Shown piece by piece: positions 1-6,180 of a stretch of 6,180 bases of DNA. The position numbers and the translations under genes are program-made. Origin of the DNA: Bacteroidales bacterium (GTDB taxonomy: Bacteria; Bacteroidota; Bacteroidia; Bacteroidales; B39-G9); the NCBI GenBank assembly GCA_023145555.1, contig JAGLDO010000202.1:1-6180 (forward strand), in the 5' to 3' direction. Positions within the stretch are counted from its first letter, which is position 1, and each line of letters begins with the position of its first letter. The notes under the pieces were generated by a model that worked only from the letters and a program-made list of their open reading frames with translations, had not been told where the DNA came from and searched no databases.

Positions 1-53
1 ACCCGAATTTTAAAGTGAGCCCTAATTGCTTATTTTCAAAAAATAAAAGCTGT

Positions 54-85
54 AAAAAATAAGCCTCTCATATTGAGAGGCTTAT
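54..85 (-). terminator. Intrinsic terminator of tRNA-Gln
   Basis: Bases 59-70 and 74-85 form a perfect 12-bp inverted repeat with a 3-nt loop. The core arm reads AAGCCTCTCA on the plus strand. On the minus strand the stem is followed by a run of five T (plus-strand A at 54-58), the classic form of a Rho-independent terminator. The stem starts only one base after the tRNA discriminator at 87. On the plus strand no T-run follows base 85, so it should act only on minus-strand transcription. Confidence 0.9.
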
Positions 86-86
86 G

Positions 87-159
87 TTGTCCGACCAGGG
101 CTCGAACCTGGACTCTTATGTACCAAAAACATACGTGTTGCCAGTTACACCATCGGACA
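87..159 (-). tRNA. tRNA-Gln (anticodon UUG)
   Basis: Read on the minus strand, this folds as a full 73-nt cloverleaf. The acceptor stem pairs TGTCCGA (159-153) with TCGGACA (94-88). The D stem is GTGT/ACAC with an 8-nt loop holding the conserved GG. The anticodon stem is TATGT/ACATA around the loop TTTTGGT, which gives anticodon TTG. The variable loop has 5 nt, and the T arm is CCAGG-TTCGAGC-CCTGG. The U1-A72 end pair is characteristic of bacterial tRNA-Gln and supports the identity. The discriminator is A (base 87). The 3' CCA is not encoded, because the next bases read CAT, so it must be added by CCA nucleotidyltransferase. The gene reads CAA codons, and CAG by wobble. It is transcribed away from the protein operon by its own promoter and terminator. 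Confidence 0.96.
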
Positions 160-176
160 ATTATTATTTGAGGTTG

Positions 177-206
177 CAAATTTAATAAAAAATTCAATTT
201 ATCAAA
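177..206 (-). promoter_or_regulatory. Bacteroidota-type promoter of tRNA-Gln
   Basis: On the minus strand, TTTG (206-203) is followed after 18 bp by TAAATTTG (184-177). This is a perfect match to the Bacteroidota -33/-7 consensus TTTG-N(17-23)-TAnnTTTG recognised by the phylum's primary sigma factor. The -7 box ends 17 bp before the mature tRNA 5' end at 159, leaving room for a short leader that RNase P would remove. The start point itself is inferred. Confidence 0.8.
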
Positions 207-297
207 CAATTTTTATTAATTTTTATTGTTAGAATAACTTATATAAATATTTTATTATATATTCGCTAAAAATTTAACTAATACGTATAAAATAAAC

Positions 298-305
298 TTA
301 CTTTG
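298..305 (+). promoter_or_regulatory. Weak candidate -7 box for the protein operon
   Basis: TTACTTTG matches the Bacteroidota -7 consensus TAnnTTTG at all but the second base, and lies 55 bp before the start codon at 361. No convincing TTTG or TTG lies at the usual distance upstream, so the assignment is weak. The spacer 207-360 is otherwise almost pure A/T and shows no clear operator, hairpin or riboswitch. The operon promoter should nevertheless lie here, because the upstream tRNA is divergent. Confidence 0.25.
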
Positions 306-360
306 TAAAAGCTCAAGACACAAAATCATTAAACATTAATTTACTTAATAAAAGCTATTT

Positions 361-3300
361 ATGGAATTCAAACAAATAAAAAAATACAACTTTTATAACA
401 ACATTTTTGGCTGGGGAACTTTTTTAATAGCAGCTATTGTTTATTTACTCACTATTGAACCTACAACAAGTTTCTGGGACTGTGGTGAATTTATTGCAAC
501 TTCGTTTAAATTAGAAGTAGGACATCCTCCAGGAGCACCTTTATTCATGATAATAGCCCGTTTCTTTTCTCTATTTGCAAGCAATACCGCACATGTTGCT
601 AAAATGATAAATTCAATGTCTGCTCTGGCAAGTGCGTTTACTATAATGTTTTTATTCTGGACAATAACTCATCTTGCAAAAAAAATTATTATAAAAAATA
701 ACGAAATAACATCAGGCAATATAATTGCTGTTTTAGGAAGTGGATTAGTTGGAGCTTTAGCTTATACTTTTTCCGATTCTTTTTGGTTTTCTGCAGTTGA
801 AGGAGAGGTCTATGCAACTTCGTCATTGTTTACAGCAGTTGTTTTTTGGGCTATTTTAAAATGGGAAGATATAGCCGACGAGAAGCATGCAAATCGTTGG
901 ATTATTTTAATTGCATACCTTATGGGACTGTCAATTGGGGTGCATCTTCTTAACTTATTAGCAATTCCGGCATTAGTATTTATTTACTATTTCAAAAAAT
1001 ATGAAGTTACAAAAACCGGATTAATTAAAACCACAATTCTTTCGATATTCATTCTTGGTGTAACAGTTTATGGAATAATACCGGGAGTAGTAAAACTTGC
1101 TTCGTATTTTGAGCTATTGTTTGTTAATGGATTTGGTATGCCTTATAATTCGGGGGTTGCTTTTTATATAATATTACTAATCAGCTTAATTGTTTGGAGC
1201 TTATATTATACTTATAAACACAAAAAAATTGTTTTAAATACAGTTATTACTGCTTTTACTGTTATTTTAATTGGATATTCATCATTTGCAATGATTGTTA
1301 TTCGTTCGGCAGCTGACTTACCAATGGATGAAAATAATCCCGAGAATGTATTTTCTTTATTGTCATATCTTAATCGTGAGCAATATGGTGACCGACCTTT
1401 AGTTAAGGGACAGTATTTTAATTCCCCATTAGATAAAGAGAAGCCATATTCTGACAAAACAACTTATATAAAAAAAGACAAAAAATATGTTTTAGTAAAA
1501 ATTGGACAATCATATAATTATGACAAACGATTTACTACAATTTTCCCGCGCATGTACAGTTCTCAAAAACCTGAGCATATTAAAACATATAAAGAATGGG
1601 CAAACATAAAGGGTACACCAATAACTATTACAAACCGACAAGGAGAAAGAGAAACTATTTACAAACCCACTTTTGGAGAGAATCTTAAATTCTTTTTCAA
1701 ATACCAATTAGGTTATCTGTATTTTAGATATTTTATGTGGAATTTTTCAGGTCGCCAAAATGATATTCAGGGTCATGGTGAAATTATTAACGGTAACTGG
1801 ATAAGTGGCATTAATTTTATTGATAATGCAAGATTAGGCCCGCAAGAAAACCTACCACAAAGCATGTTAAATAATAAAGCACGCAACAAATATTATATGC
1901 TGCCTTTATTGCTCGGTTTAATCGGATTGTTTTTTCAATATAAAAAAGACGGCAAAAATTTTTGGGTTGTCTCTCTACTTTTCATTTTCACAGGTATTGC
2001 AATTGTAGTGTATCTAAATCAAAATCCACTACAACCACGTGAACGTGATTATGCCTATGCTGCCTCATTTTATGCTTTTGCAATATGGATAGGTTTAGGA
2101 GTATTGGGAATTCACAACTTGTTGAGCAAAAAAACACCTGCAAAACTTAGCGCAATATTAACAACTATTTTGTGTCTTGCATTTGTTCCCGGAATTATGG
2201 CTAGCGAAAACTGGGACGACCACGACAGATCTAATCGTTACACAGCACGCGACTTTGCTTCAAATTATCTAAATTCTTGTAAAAAAAATGCAATTATATT
2301 TACAAATGGCGACAACGACACTTTCCCATTGTGGTATGCTCAGGAAGTTGAAGGAATTAGAACTGACATAAGAGTTGTTAACTTAAGTCTTTTACAAACA
2401 GATTGGTATATTGACCAAATGAAACGTAAAGCTTACGACTCTGAAGCAATTCCTTTTTCACTTACTTATGACAAATATATTCAAGGAAAACGTGACATTG
2501 TTTATATTATTGAAAAAATAAAAAACAATATTGATTTAAAAGAGGCAATAAAATTTGTTGCAGACGATAATCCTAAAACAAAAATACCTCAAGCACCTGA
2601 TTTAGATTATTTCCCATCTAAAAATTTTAGTGTTCCTGTTGATTCGACAAAAGTTGTTTCAAACGGAACTGTTAACCCAAAAGATGCTGATAAAATTGTT
2701 AAATCAATTAAGTGGAACATAAAAAAAGATTATGTTTTAAAAAACAGTCTGATGGTTCTTGACCTTATAGCAAACAACGATTGGGAACGCCCAATTTATT
2801 TTGCAATTACTGTTGGCTCTGAAAATTATTTGAGACTTGAAGACTATTTTCAACTTGAAGGATTAGCCTACAGACTGGTTCCAATTAAAACTAAAAGCAA
2901 AAACGGACAAATAGGCAGAATAGCAACTGACATTATGTATAACAACATGATGAACAAATTTACGTTTGGCGGCATAAACGATTCTACTGTTTATCTTGAC
3001 GAAAATAATTTAAGAATGACAATGAATCTTAAAAGCAATTTTGCTCGTTTAGCAAATGCTCTTATCGTTGAAGGTAAAAAAGATTCTGCTGTTGCCGTTC
3101 TTGATAAATGTATGGAGTTAATGCCCGACAAAATAATTCCTTTCGATTATTTTAACATTCTTGTTATTGATAGTTATTATAAAGCCGGAGAATATAAGAA
3201 AGCAAACAGTATTGCAAAACGTTTATCAGAAATAACACAAGACAATTTACAATACTTTTTATCTTTACCAAAAAAGTACCAGTCTTCTAATGATTACGAA

Positions 3301-3426
3301 ATAAGAAAAAACATTTCAATAATGCAAGAATTGACAAGACTTTCAGGATTATATGAACAAAATGAATTAAACGCCGGTCTTGAAAAAGATTTTAGAAGGT
3401 TGTTTACTAAATACTTTTCGAAATAA
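361..3426 (+). CDS. DUF2723 (GT117-type) multi-pass membrane protein with C-terminal soluble domain
   Basis: The 1021-aa protein is a polytopic inner-membrane protein of the DUF2723 family, a usual size for Bacteroidota members. I count about 13 hydrophobic segments by eye: nine between residues 16 and 313, and four at roughly 512-526, 534-552, 565-585 and 595-613. A hydrophilic loop spans about 315-510. A soluble region from 615 to the end contains a TPR-like helical stretch (about 893-957). The first loop after TM1 carries FWDCGEF (D40, E43) and HPPG (55-58). An acidic pair in the first outer loop is typical of GT-C glycosyltransferases. Other family-like motifs are PRERDYAYA (559-567), ENWDDHDRS (616-624) and FTNGDNDTFPLWY (647-659). 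Human TMEM260, an O-mannosyltransferase, belongs to this family, so a lipid-linked-sugar glycosyltransferase acting in the periplasm is plausible but inferred. An in-frame TAA at 349 makes 361 the first available ATG. There is no Shine-Dalgarno site. purD follows after 25 bp. Confidence 0.9.
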   Translation: MEFKQIKKYNFYNNIFGWGTFLIAAIVYLLTIEPTTSFWDCGEFIATSFKLEVGHPPGAPLFMIIARFFSLFASNTAHVAKMINSMSALASAFTIMFLFWTITHLAKKIIIKNNEITSGNIIAVLGSGLVGALAYTFSDSFWFSAVEGEVYATSSLFTAVVFWAILKWEDIADEKHANRWIILIAYLMGLSIGVHLLNLLAIPALVFIYYFKKYEVTKTGLIKTTILSIFILGVTVYGIIPGVVKLASYFELLFVNGFGMPYNSGVAFYIILLISLIVWSLYYTYKHKKIVLNTVITAFTVILIGYSSFAMIVIRSAADLPMDENNPENVFSLLSYLNREQYGDRPLVKGQYFNSPLDKEKPYSDKTTYIKKDKKYVLVKIGQSYNYDKRFTTIFPRMYSSQKPEHIKTYKEWANIKGTPITITNRQGERETIYKPTFGENLKFFFKYQLGYLYFRYFMWNFSGRQNDIQGHGEIINGNWISGINFIDNARLGPQENLPQSMLNNKARNKYYMLPLLLGLIGLFFQYKKDGKNFWVVSLLFIFTGIAIVVYLNQNPLQPRERDYAYAASFYAFAIWIGLGVLGIHNLLSKKTPAKLSAILTTILCLAFVPGIMASENWDDHDRSNRYTARDFASNYLNSCKKNAIIFTNGDNDTFPLWYAQEVEGIRTDIRVVNLSLLQTDWYIDQMKRKAYDSEAIPFSLTYDKYIQGKRDIVYIIEKIKNNIDLKEAIKFVADDNPKTKIPQAPDLDYFPSKNFSVPVDSTKVVSNGTVNPKDADKIVKSIKWNIKKDYVLKNSLMVLDLIANNDWERPIYFAITVGSENYLRLEDYFQLEGLAYRLVPIKTKSKNGQIGRIATDIMYNNMMNKFTFGGINDSTVYLDENNLRMTMNLKSNFARLANALIVEGKKDSAVAVLDKCMELMPDKIIPFDYFNILVIDSYYKAGEYKKANSIAKRLSEITQDNLQYFLSLPKKYQSSNDYEIRKNISIMQELTRLSGLYEQNELNAGLEKDFRRLFTKYFSK

Positions 3427-3451
3427 TTAAAAAATATTTAAGCTGCTGCAA

Positions 3452-4720
3452 ATGAATGTATTATTGTTAGGCTCGGGAGGCAGGGAACATGCTCTTGCCT
3501 GGAAAATTTCACAAAGCAATAAATTAAAAAAACTTTTTATTGCCCCCGGCAATGCCGGAACTTCAACAATTGGCGAAAATATTAATATTGATTTAAACAA
3601 TTTTTTAGCTGTTAAACAAATTGTTCTCGAAAAAAACATTAATCTTGTTGTTGTTGGTCCTGAAAACCCTTTAGTAAATGGAATACAAGACTTTTTTATT
3701 GAAAATTATGAGCTAAAAAACATTCCGATAATTGGTCCGGGGAAAATTGGTGCTCAACTCGAAGGAAGCAAAGAATTTGCAAAAAAATTTATGTTAAGAC
3801 ATAATATTCCGACAGCCAAATATATAAGTGTATCATTAGAAACAATTGACCGGGGAGTAAACTTTTTAAAACAACTTTCACCACCCTATGTTCTAAAAGC
3901 TGATGGTTTAGCTGCAGGCAAAGGTGTTTTAATTTTGAATTCTTTATCTGAGGCAACTCAAGCATTGACAGAAATGTTAAATGGCAAATTTGGAGAAGCC
4001 AGCAAGCGTGTTGTTATTGAAGAATTCTTAAAAGGCATTGAAGTTTCTTTTTTTGTTATTACTGATGGCAACTCATACAAAATATTGCCCGAAGCAAAAG
4101 ATTACAAAAAAATTGGCGAAAACGACTCCGGTCTCAATACCGGAGGAATGGGTGCAATTTCGCCGGTTGCTTTTGCAAACAATGAATTTAAACAAAAAGT
4201 AGAAAAACAAATTATTATTCCCACAATAAAAGGATTAAGAAAAGATAAAACAGACTACAAAGGATTCGTCTTTTTTGGTTTGATGAATGTTAACGGAAAC
4301 CCTTTTGTTATTGAATACAATGTGAGATTAGGAGACCCTGAAACAGAAGTAATTATACCCCGCATAAAATCTGATATTCTTGATCTTTTTGATGGTGTAG
4401 CCAACAACACTCTCGATAATAAAACATTACAAATATCAGACGAAACTGTTAGCACTATTATGTTAGTATCCGGAGGATATCCTCAATCGTATGAAAAAGG
4501 AAAAGAAATAAAAAATATCGATTCTGTTAAAGACAGCATTGTTTTTCATGCCGGAACAAAAATATCAGATAATAAAATTATTACTAACGGTGGAAGAGTG
4601 TTAGCCATAAGTTCGTGTGGTAAAAACATGAATGATGCCTTATCTAAATCATATAAAAATGCTGAAAAAATAATTTTTGAAGGTAAATATTACAGAAAAG
4701 ATATTGGTTTTGATTTATAA
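3452..4720 (+). CDS. purD: Phosphoribosylamine--glycine ligase (GAR synthetase)
   Basis: This cytoplasmic enzyme (EC 6.3.4.13) joins 5-phosphoribosylamine and glycine using ATP to give glycinamide ribonucleotide, the second step of de novo purine synthesis. At 422 aa it has the normal length of monofunctional PurD. The N-domain opens with GSGGREHALAWK (7-18). The ATP-grasp domain covers about 101-300 and shows KADGLAAGKGV (149-159), EEFLKGIEVS (190-199) and NTGGMG (229-234). E288 and N290 sit in the expected Mg-ATP site, followed by the family signature RLGDPETE (292-299). The C-domain carries HAGT (366-369) and NGGRVLAIS (379-387). All key motifs are present, so the enzyme should be active. 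The start at 3452 follows an in-frame TAA at 3428 and gives the canonical N-terminus. Another ATG at 3456 is out of frame. The gene lies between two membrane-protein genes in an apparent operon. No purine riboswitch or PurR-like site is visible upstream. Confidence 0.98.
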   Translation: MNVLLLGSGGREHALAWKISQSNKLKKLFIAPGNAGTSTIGENINIDLNNFLAVKQIVLEKNINLVVVGPENPLVNGIQDFFIENYELKNIPIIGPGKIGAQLEGSKEFAKKFMLRHNIPTAKYISVSLETIDRGVNFLKQLSPPYVLKADGLAAGKGVLILNSLSEATQALTEMLNGKFGEASKRVVIEEFLKGIEVSFFVITDGNSYKILPEAKDYKKIGENDSGLNTGGMGAISPVAFANNEFKQKVEKQIIIPTIKGLRKDKTDYKGFVFFGLMNVNGNPFVIEYNVRLGDPETEVIIPRIKSDILDLFDGVANNTLDNKTLQISDETVSTIMLVSGGYPQSYEKGKEIKNIDSVKDSIVFHAGTKISDNKIITNGGRVLAISSCGKNMNDALSKSYKNAEKIIFEGKYYRKDIGFDL

Positions 4721-4738
4721 ATTTTAAAAATAGCAGAA

Positions 4739-5716
4739 ATGATACTTAGCGTATTAAAAAAACAACACCCTTATATAATATTTGTTATTCCGTTAATAAC
4801 GCTTATTGCATGGAGTAAAACAATTCTTTTTCATGCTCATCCAAATATTATATTCAATACAATGCCTTTTTATGATATGGCAATAAAATTTATTCCAAAA
4901 AATTCTACATTGTCTTTTATTATAGCAGTTATATTAATAATAATTCAAGCATATATTATTATCAGGTTAAACTTTCAATATATGTTTTTGAGCGTGAGAA
5001 CATATTTACCTGCTGTATTTTTTATAATAATTTGCAGTCTATATCTTCCTCTTCAAACTTTACATCCTGTTTTATTTGCCAACCTTTTCTTTCTTTTAGC
5101 TTTTGATAAAGCATTAACAAGCAACAAAAATAGCAATTTGCTATCAACTTATTTCATGTCGGGATTTCTATTATCTCTTGGAAGCTTATTCTATTTTAAC
5201 CTTATATTTTTTCTTCCAATTATATGGATTAGTAAAATAACTTTGCGTGGATTTAATTTCAGAGAATTGTTTATTTCAATTATAGGCCTTGCTACTCCAT
5301 ATTTCTTCTTATTATTTTATTACTTTTATTTTGACAAGACTGATTTATTAATTCAAATATTATCTGAAAATTTATTCTTTAATAATAGCATTCCAACACT
5401 TAATCTTAATTATGTAATATTATTTTCATTTATGGGATTATTAATTTTAATTTCTTCATTTTACTTATTATCAACTCTTAACACGAAAAAAATCATTACC
5501 CGTAAATATTTCAGAATATTACTCTGGTTGTTCATATTTTCTTCAATATTATTTACTCTAATTCATTCTGTATCTATTGAGATTATTGTAATAGTAGCAA
5601 TTCCAATATCTTTCCTTTTAGCAAATTATTTTGCTTCAATAAAATCAAAGTGGTGGGGCGAAAGTTTATTCACAATACTTATTTTATTAATCACCTATGT
5701 AATAGTTACTAATTAA
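4739..5716 (+). CDS. DUF6427-like integral membrane protein
   Basis: The 325-aa protein consists almost wholly of membrane segments. About ten or eleven are visible, roughly at 11-29, 57-77, 87-105, 110-124, 134-167 (probably two), 177-198, 224-245, 257-276, 280-298 and 307-323. I recognise the Bacteroidota DUF6427 pattern in RTYLPAVFF (87-95), followed by LQTLHPVLFANLFFLLAF (105-122), GSLFYF (148-153) and FNFRELFISIIGLATPYFF (172-190). The biochemical function is unknown. No catalytic motif or soluble domain is seen, and the N-terminus is a short basic stretch (KK at 7-8) before TM1, suggesting it lies in the cytoplasm. The gene follows purD by 18 bp in the same reading frame, with only the purD TAA between them, so 4739 is the first ATG after that stop. 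There is no Shine-Dalgarno site. I recall purD-linked DUF6427 genes in other Bacteroidota, which would support the call, but could not check this. Confidence 0.72.
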   Translation: MILSVLKKQHPYIIFVIPLITLIAWSKTILFHAHPNIIFNTMPFYDMAIKFIPKNSTLSFIIAVILIIIQAYIIIRLNFQYMFLSVRTYLPAVFFIIICSLYLPLQTLHPVLFANLFFLLAFDKALTSNKNSNLLSTYFMSGFLLSLGSLFYFNLIFFLPIIWISKITLRGFNFRELFISIIGLATPYFFLLFYYFYFDKTDLLIQILSENLFFNNSIPTLNLNYVILFSFMGLLILISSFYLLSTLNTKKIITRKYFRILLWLFIFSSILFTLIHSVSIEIIVIVAIPISFLLANYFASIKSKWWGESLFTILILLITYVIVTN

Positions 5717-5755
5717 AAAAAACGCTCTTATATCTTACTAATAATAAGGCAACTA

Positions 5756-5789
5756 AAAATAAAAATGTTTTTTCTTTCATTTTTATTTT
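5756..5789 (+). terminator. Possible A/T-rich terminator hairpin ending the purD operon
   Basis: AAAATAAAAATG (5756-5767) and CATTTTTATTTT (5778-5789) form a perfect 12-bp inverted repeat around a 10-nt T-rich loop, starting 39 bp after the stop codon of the DUF6427-like gene. Only the loop-closing pair is G:C, so the RNA hairpin would be weak, and no clean T-run follows directly. It is the only candidate operon terminator before tRNA-Phe. In DNA this A/T rich, such a repeat could also arise by chance. Confidence 0.35.
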
Positions 5790-5816
5790 GAGAAATACTT
5801 TTTTTATTTACTTTTG
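5787..5816 (+). promoter_or_regulatory. Bacteroidota-type promoter of tRNA-Phe
   Basis: TTTG (5787-5790) is followed after 18 bp by TACTTTTG (5809-5816), a perfect match to TTTG-N(17-23)-TAnnTTTG. Its spacing is identical to that of the tRNA-Gln promoter in this window. The -7 box ends 19 bp before the mature tRNA, so the primary transcript should carry a short leader. The -33 element overlaps the end of the A/T hairpin at 5756-5789. Confidence 0.82.
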
Positions 5817-5835
5817 CGTTGCCAAACCGTAATGG

Positions 5836-5908
5836 GGTGCCATAGCTCAGTTGGTAGAGCAATGGACTGAAAATCCATGTGTCCCTGGTTCAATTCCAGG
5901 TGGCACCA
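5836..5908 (+). tRNA. tRNA-Phe (anticodon GAA)
   Basis: This is a full 73-nt cloverleaf. The acceptor stem pairs GGTGCCA (5836-5842) with TGGCACC (5901-5907), followed by discriminator A at 5908. The D arm is GCTC-AGTTGGTA-GAGC. The anticodon arm is ATGGA-CTGAAAA-TCCAT, giving anticodon GAA. The variable loop is GTGTC, and the T arm is CCTGG-TTCAATT-CCAGG. All stems pair perfectly. The 3' CCA is not encoded, because CA follows the discriminator, and must be added after transcription. The gene has its own promoter and terminator, so it appears to be a single-gene unit downstream of the purD operon. Read-through from the operon could also contribute. Confidence 0.97.
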
Positions 5909-5910
5909 CA

Positions 5911-5947
5911 AAAAAAAGATTGAAGAAATACTCTTCAATCTTTTTTT
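5911..5947 (+). terminator. Strong intrinsic terminator of tRNA-Phe
   Basis: The core AGATTGAAGA (5917-5926) pairs with TCTTCAATCT (5932-5941) around the 5-nt loop AATAC. Flanking A and T runs extend the stem to 16 bp (5911-5926 with 5932-5947). The T-run at 5941-5947 gives a textbook Rho-independent terminator just after the tRNA. The A-run on the other side means it could also stop minus-strand transcription. Confidence 0.93.
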
Positions 5948-6064
5948 GTATAACACTATTTCCACACAAAACTTCTTATTTTATTGTACAACCCTAATTT
6001 TTATATGACCAAAAAAACTTCCAATTGTTTTGAGTAAAGATGAAATTCAAAGCCCAATTGACAT

Positions 6065-6095
6065 TTTGCATATTTAATTTTTTAAATTACCTTTG
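6065..6095 (+). promoter_or_regulatory. Putative Bacteroidota-type promoter for the next gene
   Basis: TTTG (6065-6068) is followed after 19 bp by TACCTTTG (6088-6095), again a perfect match to the phylum consensus. It lies 140 bp beyond the tRNA-Phe terminator and about 70 bp before a possible start codon at 6164. The gene it would serve lies mainly outside the window. Bases 5948-6064 upstream hold nothing I can identify. Confidence 0.6.
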
Positions 6096-6163
6096 AAATA
6101 ATTAAACATATAGTGAAAATAAGACACACTGTCGTTACCACCAATAGGGGAAAAAACTATGAC

Positions 6164-6180
6164 ATGTTAAAATTTTTAAA
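6164..6180 (+). CDS. Possible start of a downstream gene, cut by the window edge
   Basis: An ATG at 6164 opens a frame reading M-L-K-F-L and stays open to the last base. It lies about 60 nt downstream of the start point expected from the promoter at 6065-6095, a reasonable leader length. The basic-then-hydrophobic beginning could be the start of a signal peptide, but five codons cannot show this. The slightly earlier ATG at 6159 meets a stop after three codons. The product is unknown. Confidence 0.25.

Noticed and set aside
1212..1707. Minus-strand open frames of 81 and 65 codons inside the DUF2723 gene (1212-1457 and 1510-1707)
   Set aside because: They lie wholly within a well-supported plus-strand gene, have no recognisable domain or promoter, and look like antisense shadows.
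2641..3090. Three Asp-Ser-Ala/Thr sites in the C-terminal region of the DUF2723 protein (residues 761-763, 874-876 and 908-910) that fit the Bacteroidota O-glycosylation motif
   Set aside because: One or two such tripeptides are expected by chance in 400 residues, and the side of the membrane on which this domain lies is not certain.
3427..3639. Minus-strand open frame of 70 codons over the start of purD
   Set aside because: It overlaps the conserved N-terminus of PurD on the other strand and has no family resemblance.
4255..4455. Minus-strand open frame of 66 codons inside purD
   Set aside because: It is antisense to the ATP-grasp signature region of PurD, whose conservation explains the open frame.
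4718..4741. purD and the next gene share one reading frame with only a TAA between them, as in stop read-through
   Set aside because: A shared frame occurs by chance one time in three. PurD is complete at its normal length, and the next gene has its own ATG.
5726..5749. Short inverted repeat TCTTAT/ATAAGG just after the DUF6427-like gene
   Set aside because: Six pairs including a wobble, with no T-run after it, is too weak to call a terminator.
6040..6096. 18-codon plus-strand open frame starting at ATG 6040
   Set aside because: It is very short, overlaps the better-supported promoter at 6065-6095, and has no other sign of coding.

Overview
The window looks like an ordinary chromosomal segment of a low-GC member of the Bacteroidota, probably Bacteroidales- or Flavobacteriia-like. 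Four things support this. The DUF2723 and DUF6427-type proteins are typical of the phylum. Two tRNA promoters, and a third putative promoter, match the Bacteroidota consensus TTTG-N(17-23)-TAnnTTTG. No purine-rich Shine-Dalgarno site precedes any of the three complete genes. The DNA is very A+T rich, with A/T-biased codons throughout. No sequence feature allows a genus call.

Layout, left to right: bases 1-53 hold nothing I can identify. A minus-strand tRNA-Gln(UUG) unit follows, with terminator at 54-85, gene at 87-159 and promoter at 177-206. Bases 207-360 form an A/T-rich divergent spacer with at best a weak plus-strand promoter near 298-305. Three plus-strand genes then follow with gaps of 25 and 18 bp: a 1021-aa multi-membrane DUF2723/GT117-type protein (361-3426), purD (3452-4720), and a 325-aa integral membrane protein resembling DUF6427 (4739-5716). 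The 119-bp gap after them holds an A/T hairpin that may end the operon and the promoter of a plus-strand tRNA-Phe(GAA) (5836-5908), which ends in a strong terminator (5911-5947). The last 230 bp are noncoding apart from a good promoter match (6065-6095) and a possible gene start at 6164 that runs off the window.

The three protein genes are probably co-transcribed, and two tRNA genes with their own promoters bracket them. PurD performs the second step of de novo purine synthesis. The two membrane proteins have no obvious biochemical link to it, so the operon may reflect shared expression for growth rather than one pathway. The DUF2723 protein is the most interesting gene, because its family includes the human O-mannosyltransferase TMEM260, while the bacterial members are, to my knowledge, poorly characterised. 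I found no mobile element, CRISPR array, riboswitch, phage gene or clearly new system.
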